Below, piece after piece: positions 25,473 to 33,075 of a stretch of DNA of 51,805 nucleotides. The notes under the pieces were generated by a model. It had not been told where the DNA came from and did no database searches. It saw only the letters and a program-made list of their open reading frames with translations. Where the stretch lies: NCBI RefSeq assembly GCF_001898315.1, contig NZ_MKTQ01000020.1:1-51805 (forward strand). Direction: 5' to 3'. A program made the translations under genes and the position numbers. The stretch's first letter is position 1; the number at the start of each line of letters is the position of its first letter. Source of the stretch: Microbacterium sp. 70-16. GTDB taxonomy: Bacteria > Actinomycetota > Actinomycetes > Actinomycetales > Microbacteriaceae.

Positions 25473-26444
25473 TCAGCCGACGAACGCCCAGCAGAGCAGA
25501 CCGGCGTAGCCGAGCGAGGTGACGCTCGTCAGGCTCAGCGCGATGACAAGCTCGCGCGGTGCGCGGTAGGTCCAGACGATGAGGATCGCACAGGCGGCGG
25601 GGATGAGCGCAAGCAATCCGAGCCACGCGATCGGGTAGACCTGCGCGAGCAGCGTGACGATGAGGAAAGGCACGACCACGAAGACCGTGAAGACGATCTG
25701 CGTCGCGCGCTTGCCGATGCGCACCGTCAGCGTGCGCTTGCCCGCGATGCGGTCCTGGTCGATGTCGCGCAGGTTGTTGGCCAGCAGCACGGCGCACGCG
25801 AGCAGGCCCGCCGCGACGCCCGCGAACCAGGCCTCCTGCGGCACGAAGCCCGCCTGCACGAACGTCGTGCCGACCGTCGCGACGAGTCCGAAGAAGACGA
25901 AGACGAACAGTTCGCCGAGGCCCGCGTAGCCGTAGGGGCGCTTGCCGCCGGTGTAGAACCAGGCAGCGACGATGCAGGCGGCACCGACCAGCAGCATCCA
26001 CCAGTGACCCGTACGCACGACGATCGCGATGCCCGCGATCGCGGCGATACCGAAGAACGCGAGCGCGACGGTGAGAACGGTGCGCGGCTTCGCCTTGCGG
26101 CTCGCCGTCAGGCGGGCCGGGCCGACCCGGTGGTCGTCGGTGCCGCGGATGCCGTCGCTGTAGTCGTTCGCGTAGTTGACGCCGATCTGCAGGGCGACGG
26201 CGACGATGAGGCAGCACAGTGCGATGACCCAGTGGAACGTGCGGTCGACAACGAGCGCCGCGCCCGTACCGAGCACGACGGGTGCGACCGCGAGGGGAAG
26301 AGTGCGCAGCCGCGCCGCGCCGATCCAGTCGCCGAGCCGCGCAGGCTCGACGTGGGCGGGGTCGCGCGAGACATGCGCGCGCTGCGGATTGCCGTGGACC
26401 TTCTTCGATCCGGAGCTCTTCTTCTTGCGGGTACTGGCTGCCAC
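25473..26444 (-). CDS. menA: 1,4-dihydroxy-2-naphthoate polyprenyltransferase MenA
   Basis: A 323-aa integral membrane prenyltransferase of the UbiA superfamily with about eight to nine helices. The two Asp-rich motifs are NYANDYSDGIRGTD and NNLRDIDQDRIAGKRTL. It joins the polyprenyl tail to DHNA. The N-terminus carries a Lys/Ser-rich extension (TRKKKSSGSKKVHGN) before the usual GDWIGAARLRTLPLA start. Confidence 0.95.
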   Translation of the reverse strand: MAASTRKKKSSGSKKVHGNPQRAHVSRDPAHVEPARLGDWIGAARLRTLPLAVAPVVLGTGAALVVDRTFHWVIALCCLIVAVALQIGVNYANDYSDGIRGTDDHRVGPARLTASRKAKPRTVLTVALAFFGIAAIAGIAIVVRTGHWWMLLVGAACIVAAWFYTGGKRPYGYAGLGELFVFVFFGLVATVGTTFVQAGFVPQEAWFAGVAAGLLACAVLLANNLRDIDQDRIAGKRTLTVRIGKRATQIVFTVFVVVPFLIVTLLAQVYPIAWLGLLALIPAACAILIVWTYRAPRELVIALSLTSVTSLGYAGLLCWAFVG

Positions 26445-26480
26445 CCCGAAATCCTATTGCGGGAGGCTATGCGGGGCCGG

Positions 26481-27632
26481 TCAACCCGCGGCGGCCGCGT
26501 CTGCGGCGAGGGCGCGCAGCGCCGTGCGGTCGGGCTTGCCGCTGGGCAGCAGGGGCAGCCGGTCGACGACCAGCACCTCGCGCGGGCGCGCGGCCTTGCC
26601 GATCTCGGCCTCGACCGCCGCGCGCACGAGCGCGGTCGCGTCATCGGCGTCGACGCGCGCCGCCGTCACGACGACGGATGCCTGACCCCAGCGCTCGTCC
26701 GAGACGGGCACCACGACGGCATCCGCGAGCCCCTCGATCGTACGGACGGCCCGCTCGACGCGGTCGAGCGACACGTTGACGCCGCCCGAGATGATGACGT
26801 TGTCAGCCCGGCCCGTCACGCGCAGGCGTCCGTCGTCGAAGCTGCCGAGGTCGCCCGTGCGGTACCAGCGGGTCGCGCCGTCGCGCACGAAGACGCGGGC
26901 GGTCTGCTCGGGATCGCCGAGGTAGCCGTCGGCGAGCGTCGGCCCGGACAGCTGCACTTCGCCTTCGTCGATGCGCACACCGACGCCCGGCAGCGGGATG
27001 CCGTCGTACACGCAACCGCCGGAGGTCTCGCTCGATCCGTAGGTGCGGACGATCCGTGCGCCGACGGCGGCGGCGCGCTCGGCGAGCGCGGGCGCGAGCG
27101 CCTGCCCACCGACGAGGATCGCCTCGAACCCCTCGAGGGCGCGTGCTGCGGCGGTATCGCCGCCGTCGATCGCATCGAGGACGGTCTGCAGCTGCGCCGG
27201 GACGAGCGACGTGTACGTCGGCACGCGCACGCCACCGTCGCTGGATGCCATCGCCGCGGCCGCCGCGGCGAACGCGTGCGCCGAGAACGACCCCGCCAGA
27301 ATCGCCGGCTCGCGTCCCGCGACAAGCGAGCGCACGAGCACCTGGACCCCTGCGATGTAGCCCGCCGGCAGGGCGAGCAGCCACGCGCCAGCGCCGAGGC
27401 GATCGGCCGTCGCGAGCGCACTCGAGGTGAGCGCCGCGCGGCTGATCGCGACGGATTTCGGATGCCCCGTCGAGCCCGACGTCGTGACGACGACGGCCGT
27501 CCCCGCGGGGACCTCGTGCGGGAGGTCGCCGCCACCGAGCGCGATCGCCGGCCCCGCGCCGAGGACGGCGCCGCGCAGGCCGCGCAAGACGGCTCGGGCG
27601 TCGGATCCGTCGACCGGTTCGAGGTTCATCAA
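26481..27632 (-). CDS. menE: o-Succinylbenzoate-CoA ligase MenE
   Basis: A 383-aa AMP-forming acyl-CoA synthetase, shorter than typical 450-500-aa members as is usual for actinobacterial MenE. Motifs are VVTTSGSTGHPKSVAISRAAL (P-loop), TYGSSETSGGCVYDG, WYRTGDLGSFDDGRLRVTGRADN and a C-terminal Lys region (LLPSGKPDRTALRAL). It activates o-succinylbenzoate for MenB. Its start overlaps the menB stop by four bases. Confidence 0.94.
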   Translation of the reverse strand: MMNLEPVDGSDARAVLRGLRGAVLGAGPAIALGGGDLPHEVPAGTAVVVTTSGSTGHPKSVAISRAALTSSALATADRLGAGAWLLALPAGYIAGVQVLVRSLVAGREPAILAGSFSAHAFAAAAAAMASSDGGVRVPTYTSLVPAQLQTVLDAIDGGDTAAARALEGFEAILVGGQALAPALAERAAAVGARIVRTYGSSETSGGCVYDGIPLPGVGVRIDEGEVQLSGPTLADGYLGDPEQTARVFVRDGATRWYRTGDLGSFDDGRLRVTGRADNVIISGGVNVSLDRVERAVRTIEGLADAVVVPVSDERWGQASVVVTAARVDADDATALVRAAVEAEIGKAARPREVLVVDRLPLLPSGKPDRTALRALAADAAAAG

Positions 27633-28573
27633 TAGTGGTACGGGTAGGGCGACCAGTCGGGATCGCGCTTCTCGAGGAACGCGTCGCGACCTTCGACGGC
27701 CTCGTCGGTGCCGTAAGCGAGACGCGTCGCCTCGCCCGCGAACACCTGCTGGCCGACCATGCCGTCGTCGATCGCGTTGAAGGCGAACTTCAGCATGCGG
27801 ATCGCCGTGGGGGACTTGCCGAGGATCGTCCGGGCCATCGCGATTGCCTCGCGCTCGAGCTCGGCGTGCGGCACGACCCGGTTGACGGCGCCCATCTCAT
27901 ACGCGCGCTGCGCGGAGTACTCCTCAGCGAGGAAGAACACCTCGCGCGCGACCTTCTGGCCGACCTGGCGCGCCATGTACGCGGAGCCGTAGCCGGCGTC
28001 GAAGCTGCCCACATCGGCATCCGTCTGCTTGAACTTGCCGTGCTCCGCGCTCGCGATCGACAGGTCGCACACGATGTGTAGCGAGTGCCCGCCGCCCGCC
28101 GCCCACCCCGGAATGACGGCGATGACGACCTTCGGCATGAACCGGATGAGCCGCTGCACCTCGAGGATGTGCAGCCGGCCGAGGGACGCTGCCGTCACAC
28201 CCACCGGTGGTTGAGTAGCCGGCGATACCGGCGTATCGAAACCACCCGCCTCATACTCATACCCCGCCCGCCCGCGGATGCGCTGGTCGCCGCCCGAGCA
28301 GAACGCCCACCCGCCGTCCTTGGCGCTCGGGCCGTTGCCGGTGAGCAGCACGACGCCGATCTTCGGGTCTTGCCGGGCGATGTCGAGGGCGCGGTACAGC
28401 TCGTCGACAGTGTGCGGGCGGAACGCGTTGCGCACCTCGGGTCGGTCGAACGCGACGCGCGCGATGCGGCCGTCGAGGCTCACGTGCGCGGTGATGTCGG
28501 TGTAGGCATCCGCGCCGGGCGCGAGGGTCCACTCGGCGGGGTCGAACAGCTCGGAGACGTAGGGCTCGGTCAC
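27629..28573 (-). CDS. menB: 1,4-dihydroxy-2-naphthoyl-CoA synthase MenB with in-frame palindrome insertion
   Basis: A 314-aa crotonase-fold enzyme that cyclises o-succinylbenzoyl-CoA. Hallmarks are FCSGGDQRIRGRAGY, LHILEVQRLIRFMPKVVIAVIPGWAAGGGHSLHIVCDL and KQTDADVGSFDAGYGSAYMARQVG. Between GYEYE and LGRLHILEV, residues about 108-125, sits GGFDTPVSPATQPPVG, which is encoded by the palindrome at 28206-28246 and is not part of the core fold. It is in the loop disordered in some MenB structures, so it is probably tolerated. It leads the menBE pair. Confidence 0.95.
   Translation of the reverse strand: MTEPYVSELFDPAEWTLAPGADAYTDITAHVSLDGRIARVAFDRPEVRNAFRPHTVDELYRALDIARQDPKIGVVLLTGNGPSAKDGGWAFCSGGDQRIRGRAGYEYEAGGFDTPVSPATQPPVGVTAASLGRLHILEVQRLIRFMPKVVIAVIPGWAAGGGHSLHIVCDLSIASAEHGKFKQTDADVGSFDAGYGSAYMARQVGQKVAREVFFLAEEYSAQRAYEMGAVNRVVPHAELEREAIAMARTILGKSPTAIRMLKFAFNAIDDGMVGQQVFAGEATRLAYGTDEAVEGRDAFLEKRDPDWSPYPYHY
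28206..28246. repeat. In-frame palindromic element F inside menB
   Basis: A 41-bp element: outer arm GGTGGTT/AACCACC (28206-28212 with 28240-28246), inner arm GCCGG/CCGGC (28218-28222 with 28228-28232). The plus strand contains TTGAGTAGCC ... GTATCGAAACC, a pattern I recall as a common dispersed repeat in Microbacteriaceae. It adds about 14 residues to MenB without breaking the frame. Confidence 0.8.
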
Positions 28574-28617
28574 GCGCCCAGCCTACGCGCGCGTCACGCG
28601 AGGCCCCCGCCGCCCCC

Positions 28618-28623
28618 TACGCT
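28618..28623 (+). promoter_or_regulatory. -10 box of leaderless lipoprotein/ECF operon
   Basis: TACGCT ends six bases before the GTG at 28630. The 56-bp gap to menB shows no riboswitch-sized structure. Confidence 0.45.
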
Positions 28624-28629
28624 GGATCG

Positions 28630-29175
28630 GTGACGACGACTCCCCGCATCCTGACCCTGTTCGCCGCCGGCGCCCTCGCGCTCGGCCTGTCCGCCTGCAC
28701 GGCGCAGACCTCGACCGAGCCGACTTCTTCCAGCGACGCAAGTGCCGCCGTCGCGGTGCAGGCGGCGTGCGACGGCGACGAGGGCGTGACGATCGTCGTC
28801 GACTCCTCGGCGCTCGCAGACGGCTCCTCCGAGACCTGGTGCTACTTCGCGACCGACACCGTCGCCGTCTCCGACGCGCTCGTCGGCACGGGAGTGACGA
28901 CCGAGGGCACAACCGAGTACGGAGACCAGGTCATCTGCCGGGTGGACGGTCTCCCCTCGGCATCCGAGCCCGTCGGATCGACGGAAGACCCGACCTACGT
29001 CGAGGCGTGCGAGTCGATGCCGGCCGCGTTCGCGTACTGGTCGCTGTGGGTCAAGCCCGCCGGCGGCGCGTGGGACTACGCGCAGGAGGGTCTGTCGACC
29101 CTGACCGCCGAGCCGGGCGACAGCGTCGAACTGCTGTTCACACTCGACGGCGCGCCGGCGGCGCCCGCGGCGTAA
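28630..29175 (+). CDS. Lipoprotein with DUF4430/transcobalamin-like domain
   Basis: A 181-aa lipoprotein: signal peptide and lipobox LSAC, Ser/Thr-rich linker, then a beta-rich domain with four cysteines (AACDGDEG, WCYFAT, VICRVDG, VEACESM). It ends FAYWSLWVKPAGGAWDYAQEGLSTLTAEPGDSVELLF, which resembles DUF4430 domains related to the transcobalamin C-terminal fold. It precedes the ECF fusion by nine bases, so it is a candidate extracellular substrate-capture partner. Cobalamin as ligand is only an inference. Confidence 0.75.
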   Translation: MTTTPRILTLFAAGALALGLSACTAQTSTEPTSSSDASAAVAVQAACDGDEGVTIVVDSSALADGSSETWCYFATDTVAVSDALVGTGVTTEGTTEYGDQVICRVDGLPSASEPVGSTEDPTYVEACESMPAAFAYWSLWVKPAGGAWDYAQEGLSTLTAEPGDSVELLFTLDGAPAAPAA

Positions 29176-29184
29176 GTTCCCCGT

Positions 29185-32082
29185 GTGACCTTCCGATCCG
29201 GGCCTCTGCGCGCGGCCGCCGCTCTGGCGGCCGGGTTCGTGGTGGTCCGGATCGTCTATCGGGTGCTGTTCCACGGCGCCGACGGCGACGGCCTCGTGGT
29301 GCGGCCGTTGCCGCTGTGGCGGCTGCCGGCGCCGTTCGCGCACGTGCAGGTGCTCGGCCCCGTGACGCTCGATGGGCTGATGGATGCCGCGCTCAGCGCG
29401 GTGCCGATCGCGCTGACGATCCTCGCCTTCGGCCTGCTCAACGCGATGCTCGACGTGCCGCGGCTGCTCGCGCGGGGCGCGCGGTCGGGTCCGCTGCAGG
29501 GGCTGGCGCGCGCGATCTCGGTGGCGTGGGCGACGCTGCCCTCGCTCGCCGATGCCGTGCGCACGGCGCGCTTCGCGCAGCGGCTGCGCGGCGAGCGCGC
29601 GGGTGTGGCGAGCGGCGTGCGCCTGCTCGCGCCCGTGCTGGAGCACACCCTCGAGCGGGCGACCGCCGTCGCGGCGGCGCTCGAGGTGCGCGGGTACGCG
29701 GGGCGCGGGCTCGAGGGCGACTGTGCGCACCCGGCGGTGCTGCGCGGGGCATCCGCGGGTTTCGGCGCAGGCGATGCCGTCGTCACTGTTCCCGAATTGC
29801 TGTCGCTGCACACGGACGAGCTGGTCGTGCTCACGGGTGCGACCGGCGCTGGCAAGACGACGCTGCTGCGCGCGCTGAGCGGGTTGCACTCGCATGTCGA
29901 CGGCGGCTGGATCTCGGGCGTGGTGCAGGTCGCCGGCTGGGATCGCGCCGCGACGGCGCCCCGTGACCTCGCGCGGAGGGTCGGCGTCGTGCTGCAGCAT
30001 CCGCGCCAGGCGTTCGCGACGCAGCACGTGCGCGATGAGATCGGGCTGGCTCTCGAGTTGCGCGGCGTCGCCCCGGTACTTGTCGACGAGCGCGTGCGCG
30101 ACGTCGCGGCGCGCGTCGGGGTCACGGATCTGCTCGATCGCGAACTGCGCGGCCTGTCGGCCGGCGAGGCGACGCTCGTCGCGATCGCGGCCGCGATCGT
30201 CGAGCAGCCGATCCTGCTGCTCGTCGACGAGCCACTCGCCGACCTCGACGTCGACGCGCGCGCCCGCATCGTCGCGCTGCTGGGCACGCTCGCGCACGAC
30301 GCCGGAATCAGCGTGCTCGTGGCCGAGCACCGCGCGGGCGAGCTCGCCAGCGTCGCCGACGGGTGGTGGGAGGTGCACGGCGGGCGGGTTGCGGCGGGCG
30401 AGGTTGTGGCGGGGCACGCGTTCGCAATTCAGTCTCCGCGCCACGAAAACACCGCCCCGGGGGTCGAATCGGGCATTTCGCGGCCACAGAGACTGAATTA
30501 TGAACAGCAGACGGGTGCGCCTGCGCTCGAGGTGACGGGTCTCACGGTGCGCCACGGCAACCGCGTGGCCGTCGACGCGGCGACGCTGACCCTGCACGCG
30601 GGCGAGGTCGTCGCGCTACGCGGCCCGAACGGGGCCGGCAAGTCGAGCCTGCTCGCGGCGATCGCCACCGGCGAGCACGCGGCAGACGTCGCGCTCGTCC
30701 CCGATGACTCGGATGCCCTGTTCGTGCGCGACACCGTCGCGGCGGAGTGCCGTCACCTTGACCGGCGCCGCCGCCTGGCGCCCGGCACGACGGCGGCGCG
30801 GTTCGCGGGGCTGCTGAGCCTCGAGACGGATGCCGCGGCGTTCCGCGAGCGGTTGCGGAGGCATCCGCGCGATCTTTCCGCGGGCGAGCGGCGGTGCCTC
30901 GCGATCACGTTGCAGACGGCGGGAGATCCGCGCGTGCTCATGCTGGACGAGCCGACGCGGGGACTCGATCCGCGGGCGCGCGACCTCGTCGCCCGCGCGA
31001 TGCTCGCCGAAGCCGCGCGCGGCACGGCCGTGCTGTTCGCGACGCACGACGCCGGCTTCGCCGCCCTCGCCGGCCGTGCGCTGGCGATGGAGGGCGGGGT
31101 GCTGGGGGGCCGGGCGCGGCACGAGCCCGCGGGGTTGCCCTCGGGGGCTGCCCTCGAGGCATCCGCTCGGCCTGCACTTCGGGAGGAGATTTCCGTTCCG
31201 GAGGATGCCCAGGCCCCGATCGATCCTCCCGAAGCGAAATCTCCTCCCGAAGTGCGACCACGGCCGCCGCGCCCCCACAACCCGCACCCCCACACCCCCC
31301 GCTGGCGCACCCCCGCCCTGATCGCCGCGAACCTCGCCGCGGCGACGGCATTCCTGTGGCCGCTCGTCGCGATCGCGACGCCGAGCCAGGCGCAGGCGGC
31401 CGTCCCCTACATCGCGCTATCGCTCGCGCCGCTCGCGGTCGTCCTCGTCTTCGCGGCGCTGGATGCCTCGATCCGCTCCGCGCACACGCTCGCGCTGCTG
31501 GCAGTGCTCGCCGCGATCGGCGCGGCGATCCGCATCGCGAGCACGGGCGTCGGCGGCGTCGAGGCGCTGTTTGTCCTGCTGATCCTCGCGGGGCGCGCGT
31601 TCGGAGCCCGGTTCGGGCTGCTGCTGGGCGCGGCATCCATAGCCCTGTCCGCACTGATGTGGGGCGGCGTCGGGCCGTGGCTGCCGTTCCAGATGTTCGC
31701 GTGCGGCTGGGTCGGCGCGGGCGCGGGACTGCTGCCCCGGCGCGTGCGCGGCGTACCCGAGATCATCATGCTCGCCGGGTACGGCATCGTCGCCTCTTAC
31801 CTGTTCGGACTCATCATGAACATGTGGTTCTGGCCGTTCGCGGTCGGAGCGAACACGAGCATCTCGTACGTGCCGGGCGGGTCGATCGGCGAGAACCTCG
31901 CGCACTTCCTGGTCTACTCGCTGCTGACCTCGACGATCGGCTGGGACACCCTGCGGGCCGTCACGACCGTCGTCGGCCTCGCGCTCGTCGGCCGCGCGCT
32001 GCTGCAGTCGCTGCGAAGGTCGAAGCCCGTGGCAGTGGCTACCCCGCGCCTGCCGGCGACGAGGGCTACAGTCGACGCATGA
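29185..32082 (+). CDS. Single-chain ECF transporter: T, ATPase, ATPase and S domains fused
   Basis: A 965-aa polypeptide that appears to hold a whole energy-coupling-factor importer. Residues 1-185 are EcfT/CbiQ-like. Residues 190-405 are ATPase 1 (GATGAGKTT near 217, LSAGEAT near 321, LLLVDEPLADLD near 342). Residues 446-650 are ATPase 2 (GPNGAGKSS near 479, LSAGERR near 562, LMLDEPTRGLDP near 583). Residues 711-965 are a six-helix S-like membrane domain (LIAANLAAATAFLWPLVAIA ... NMWFWPFAVG). Linkers at 414-438 and 664-690 are encoded by palindromes. Substrate is unknown, probably a vitamin; a DUF4430-like lipoprotein gene precedes it. Confidence 0.85.
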   Translation: MTFRSGPLRAAAALAAGFVVVRIVYRVLFHGADGDGLVVRPLPLWRLPAPFAHVQVLGPVTLDGLMDAALSAVPIALTILAFGLLNAMLDVPRLLARGARSGPLQGLARAISVAWATLPSLADAVRTARFAQRLRGERAGVASGVRLLAPVLEHTLERATAVAAALEVRGYAGRGLEGDCAHPAVLRGASAGFGAGDAVVTVPELLSLHTDELVVLTGATGAGKTTLLRALSGLHSHVDGGWISGVVQVAGWDRAATAPRDLARRVGVVLQHPRQAFATQHVRDEIGLALELRGVAPVLVDERVRDVAARVGVTDLLDRELRGLSAGEATLVAIAAAIVEQPILLLVDEPLADLDVDARARIVALLGTLAHDAGISVLVAEHRAGELASVADGWWEVHGGRVAAGEVVAGHAFAIQSPRHENTAPGVESGISRPQRLNYEQQTGAPALEVTGLTVRHGNRVAVDAATLTLHAGEVVALRGPNGAGKSSLLAAIATGEHAADVALVPDDSDALFVRDTVAAECRHLDRRRRLAPGTTAARFAGLLSLETDAAAFRERLRRHPRDLSAGERRCLAITLQTAGDPRVLMLDEPTRGLDPRARDLVARAMLAEAARGTAVLFATHDAGFAALAGRALAMEGGVLGGRARHEPAGLPSGAALEASARPALREEISVPEDAQAPIDPPEAKSPPEVRPRPPRPHNPHPHTPRWRTPALIAANLAAATAFLWPLVAIATPSQAQAAVPYIALSLAPLAVVLVFAALDASIRSAHTLALLAVLAAIGAAIRIASTGVGGVEALFVLLILAGRAFGARFGLLLGAASIALSALMWGGVGPWLPFQMFACGWVGAGAGLLPRRVRGVPEIIMLAGYGIVASYLFGLIMNMWFWPFAVGANTSISYVPGGSIGENLAHFLVYSLLTSTIGWDTLRAVTTVVGLALVGRALLQSLRRSKPVAVATPRLPATRATVDA
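30426..30499. repeat. In-frame palindromic element B between the two ATPase domains
   Basis: A 74-bp element: outer arm AATTCAGTCTC/GAGACTGAATT (11 bp, perfect), inner arm GCCACGAAA with TTTCGCGGC (one G-T wobble, 30440-30448 with 30476-30484). It is AT-richer than the surrounding gene. It encodes residues about 414-438 of the ECF fusion, a Ser/Pro/Asn-rich linker. Confidence 0.85.
31174..31255. repeat. In-frame palindromic element A copy 2, before the S domain
   Basis: An 82-bp element: 20-bp perfect outer arm (31174-31193 with 31236-31255), CG/GC, then inner arm TTCCGGAGGAT with ATCCTCCCGAA (one mismatch). The arms share most bases with element A copy 1 at 16687-16769. It encodes residues about 664-690 of the ECF fusion (REEISVPEDAQAPIDPPEAK region), joining ATPase 2 to the S domain. 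Confidence 0.88.
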
Positions 32083-32468
32083 TCGTGATCGGGTCGATCG
32101 TCATCCGTGTCGACGACCTCGCCGCACAACTCGCGTTCTGGACGCAGGCGCTCGACTACGTCGCCCGCGAGCCGGTCGACGTCGACTTCGCCCTGTTGCG
32201 GCCGCGCTCGGGGCCCGGTGTGAGCGTCTCGCTGGACGCCGTCGCGAGCGAGCGGGTGCTGCCGCCGCGCATCCACCTCGACCTCTATGCGCAGGATCAG
32301 GATGCCGAGGTCGCCCGCCTTCAGGCGCTCGGCGCGCGCCGCGTGCGGTGGGACAAGCAACCCGCCGACGCCGACTACGTCATCATGGAAGACCCCGAGG
32401 GCAACCGCTTCTGCGTCGTCGATGCGACCGGCTGGAGCGGATGGGCTGCGCACGACGCCGCGTCGTGA
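32079..32468 (+). CDS. VOC/glyoxalase-fold protein
   Basis: A 129-aa single-domain VOC protein (SIVIRVDDLAAQLAFWTQALDYV ... DPEGNRFCVVDATGWSG). Possible metal ligands are His in RIHLDLYAQD and Glu in EDPEGNRF. Such small proteins range from glyoxalases to antibiotic-binding proteins; the substrate is unknown. ATG 32079 overlaps the ECF stop by four bases, so it is translated with the transporter. Confidence 0.85.
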   Translation: MIVIGSIVIRVDDLAAQLAFWTQALDYVAREPVDVDFALLRPRSGPGVSVSLDAVASERVLPPRIHLDLYAQDQDAEVARLQALGARRVRWDKQPADADYVIMEDPEGNRFCVVDATGWSGWAAHDAAS

Positions 32469-32574
32469 ACACCCGCTGACGAGAGTGGCCTCACCCGGCC
32501 ACACCATAGTGCCGTCATGGGACAATGGACCGCGGCGGCTCCACCCCGAACGGATGCCGCCGGGAAGGCTCATC

Positions 32575-32973
32575 GTGCAGATCAGGAACTCCTCCGACTG
32601 GCGAGACGCCCTCCCCTTCGAACTGCCGGTGCCGGCCGCCGACGCGATGCCCGGCGAGCCGACCCGCTGCGCCGGCTGCGGCCCCGACAGCGAGCCCTGG
32701 CCGCGCGAGGGCCTGTGGATCGTGAAGCACCGGCATCCGAACAATCCGGCCGGATTCGTGCGGTACTACTGCGCCGACCACAAGCCGACGCCGAAGCTCG
32801 CTCCGCCGCCTATGTCGGCACCCGAGCGCGCGCGTCGCACCCGCGCGGCCGCGACGCCGCGCAAGGCGGCTGCGCCGTCGATGCCCGAGCGTGTCGCGGT
32901 GCTGTGCCCAGACTGCTTCGTCGAGGTGCCCGCGTCGGGCGTGTGCGGCATGTGCGGCCAGCGGGTCGGCTGA
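32575..32973 (+). CDS. Small zinc-ribbon-like protein conserved in actinobacteria
   Basis: A 132-aa protein starting VQIRNSSDWRDALPFELPVP from GTG 32575, chosen because GGGAAGG lies eight bases upstream; earlier in-frame codons read through the VOC gene. Two Cys pairs are near the N-terminus (CAGCG) with YYCADHK, and two near the C-terminus (CPDCF ... CGMCG), so it probably binds zinc at both ends with a basic Pro/Ala linker between. Relatives are sometimes mislabelled as glucose-6-phosphate dehydrogenase; I see no such domain. Function unknown. Confidence 0.75.
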   Translation: MQIRNSSDWRDALPFELPVPAADAMPGEPTRCAGCGPDSEPWPREGLWIVKHRHPNNPAGFVRYYCADHKPTPKLAPPPMSAPERARRTRAAATPRKAAAPSMPERVAVLCPDCFVEVPASGVCGMCGQRVG

Positions 32974-32983
32974 GCCGCGTCTG

Positions 32984-33062
32984 CCCCAGAACAGGCAACC
33001 GCCCCAGAACAGGCCGAAATCAGAGGCATCCGCCTGTTCTCGTGCGATTGCCTGTTCTCGGG
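32984..33062. repeat. Long nested palindrome, element C, between convergent genes
   Basis: A 79-bp element. The outer arm is 15 bp with one mismatch (32984-32998 with 33048-33062) and the inner arm is AGAACAGGC/GCCTGTTCT (33006-33014 with 33032-33040). The nine-base word AGAACAGGC therefore occurs twice on each side. It fills the gap between the zinc-ribbon gene and metH and is well placed to terminate transcription from both. Confidence 0.85.
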
Positions 33063-33075
33063 TGGACGCGGAGCC

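Noticed and set aside
28574..28629. Possible vitamin riboswitch before the lipoprotein/ECF operon
   Set aside because: The gap is 56 bp, holds a -10 box next to the start codon, and shows no aptamer-like structure.
28594..30597. A 667-codon minus-strand frame over the lipoprotein and ECF gene
   Set aside because: Antisense to two genes with signal peptide and ATPase motifs; its translation has no domain and an Arg/His/Gln bias.
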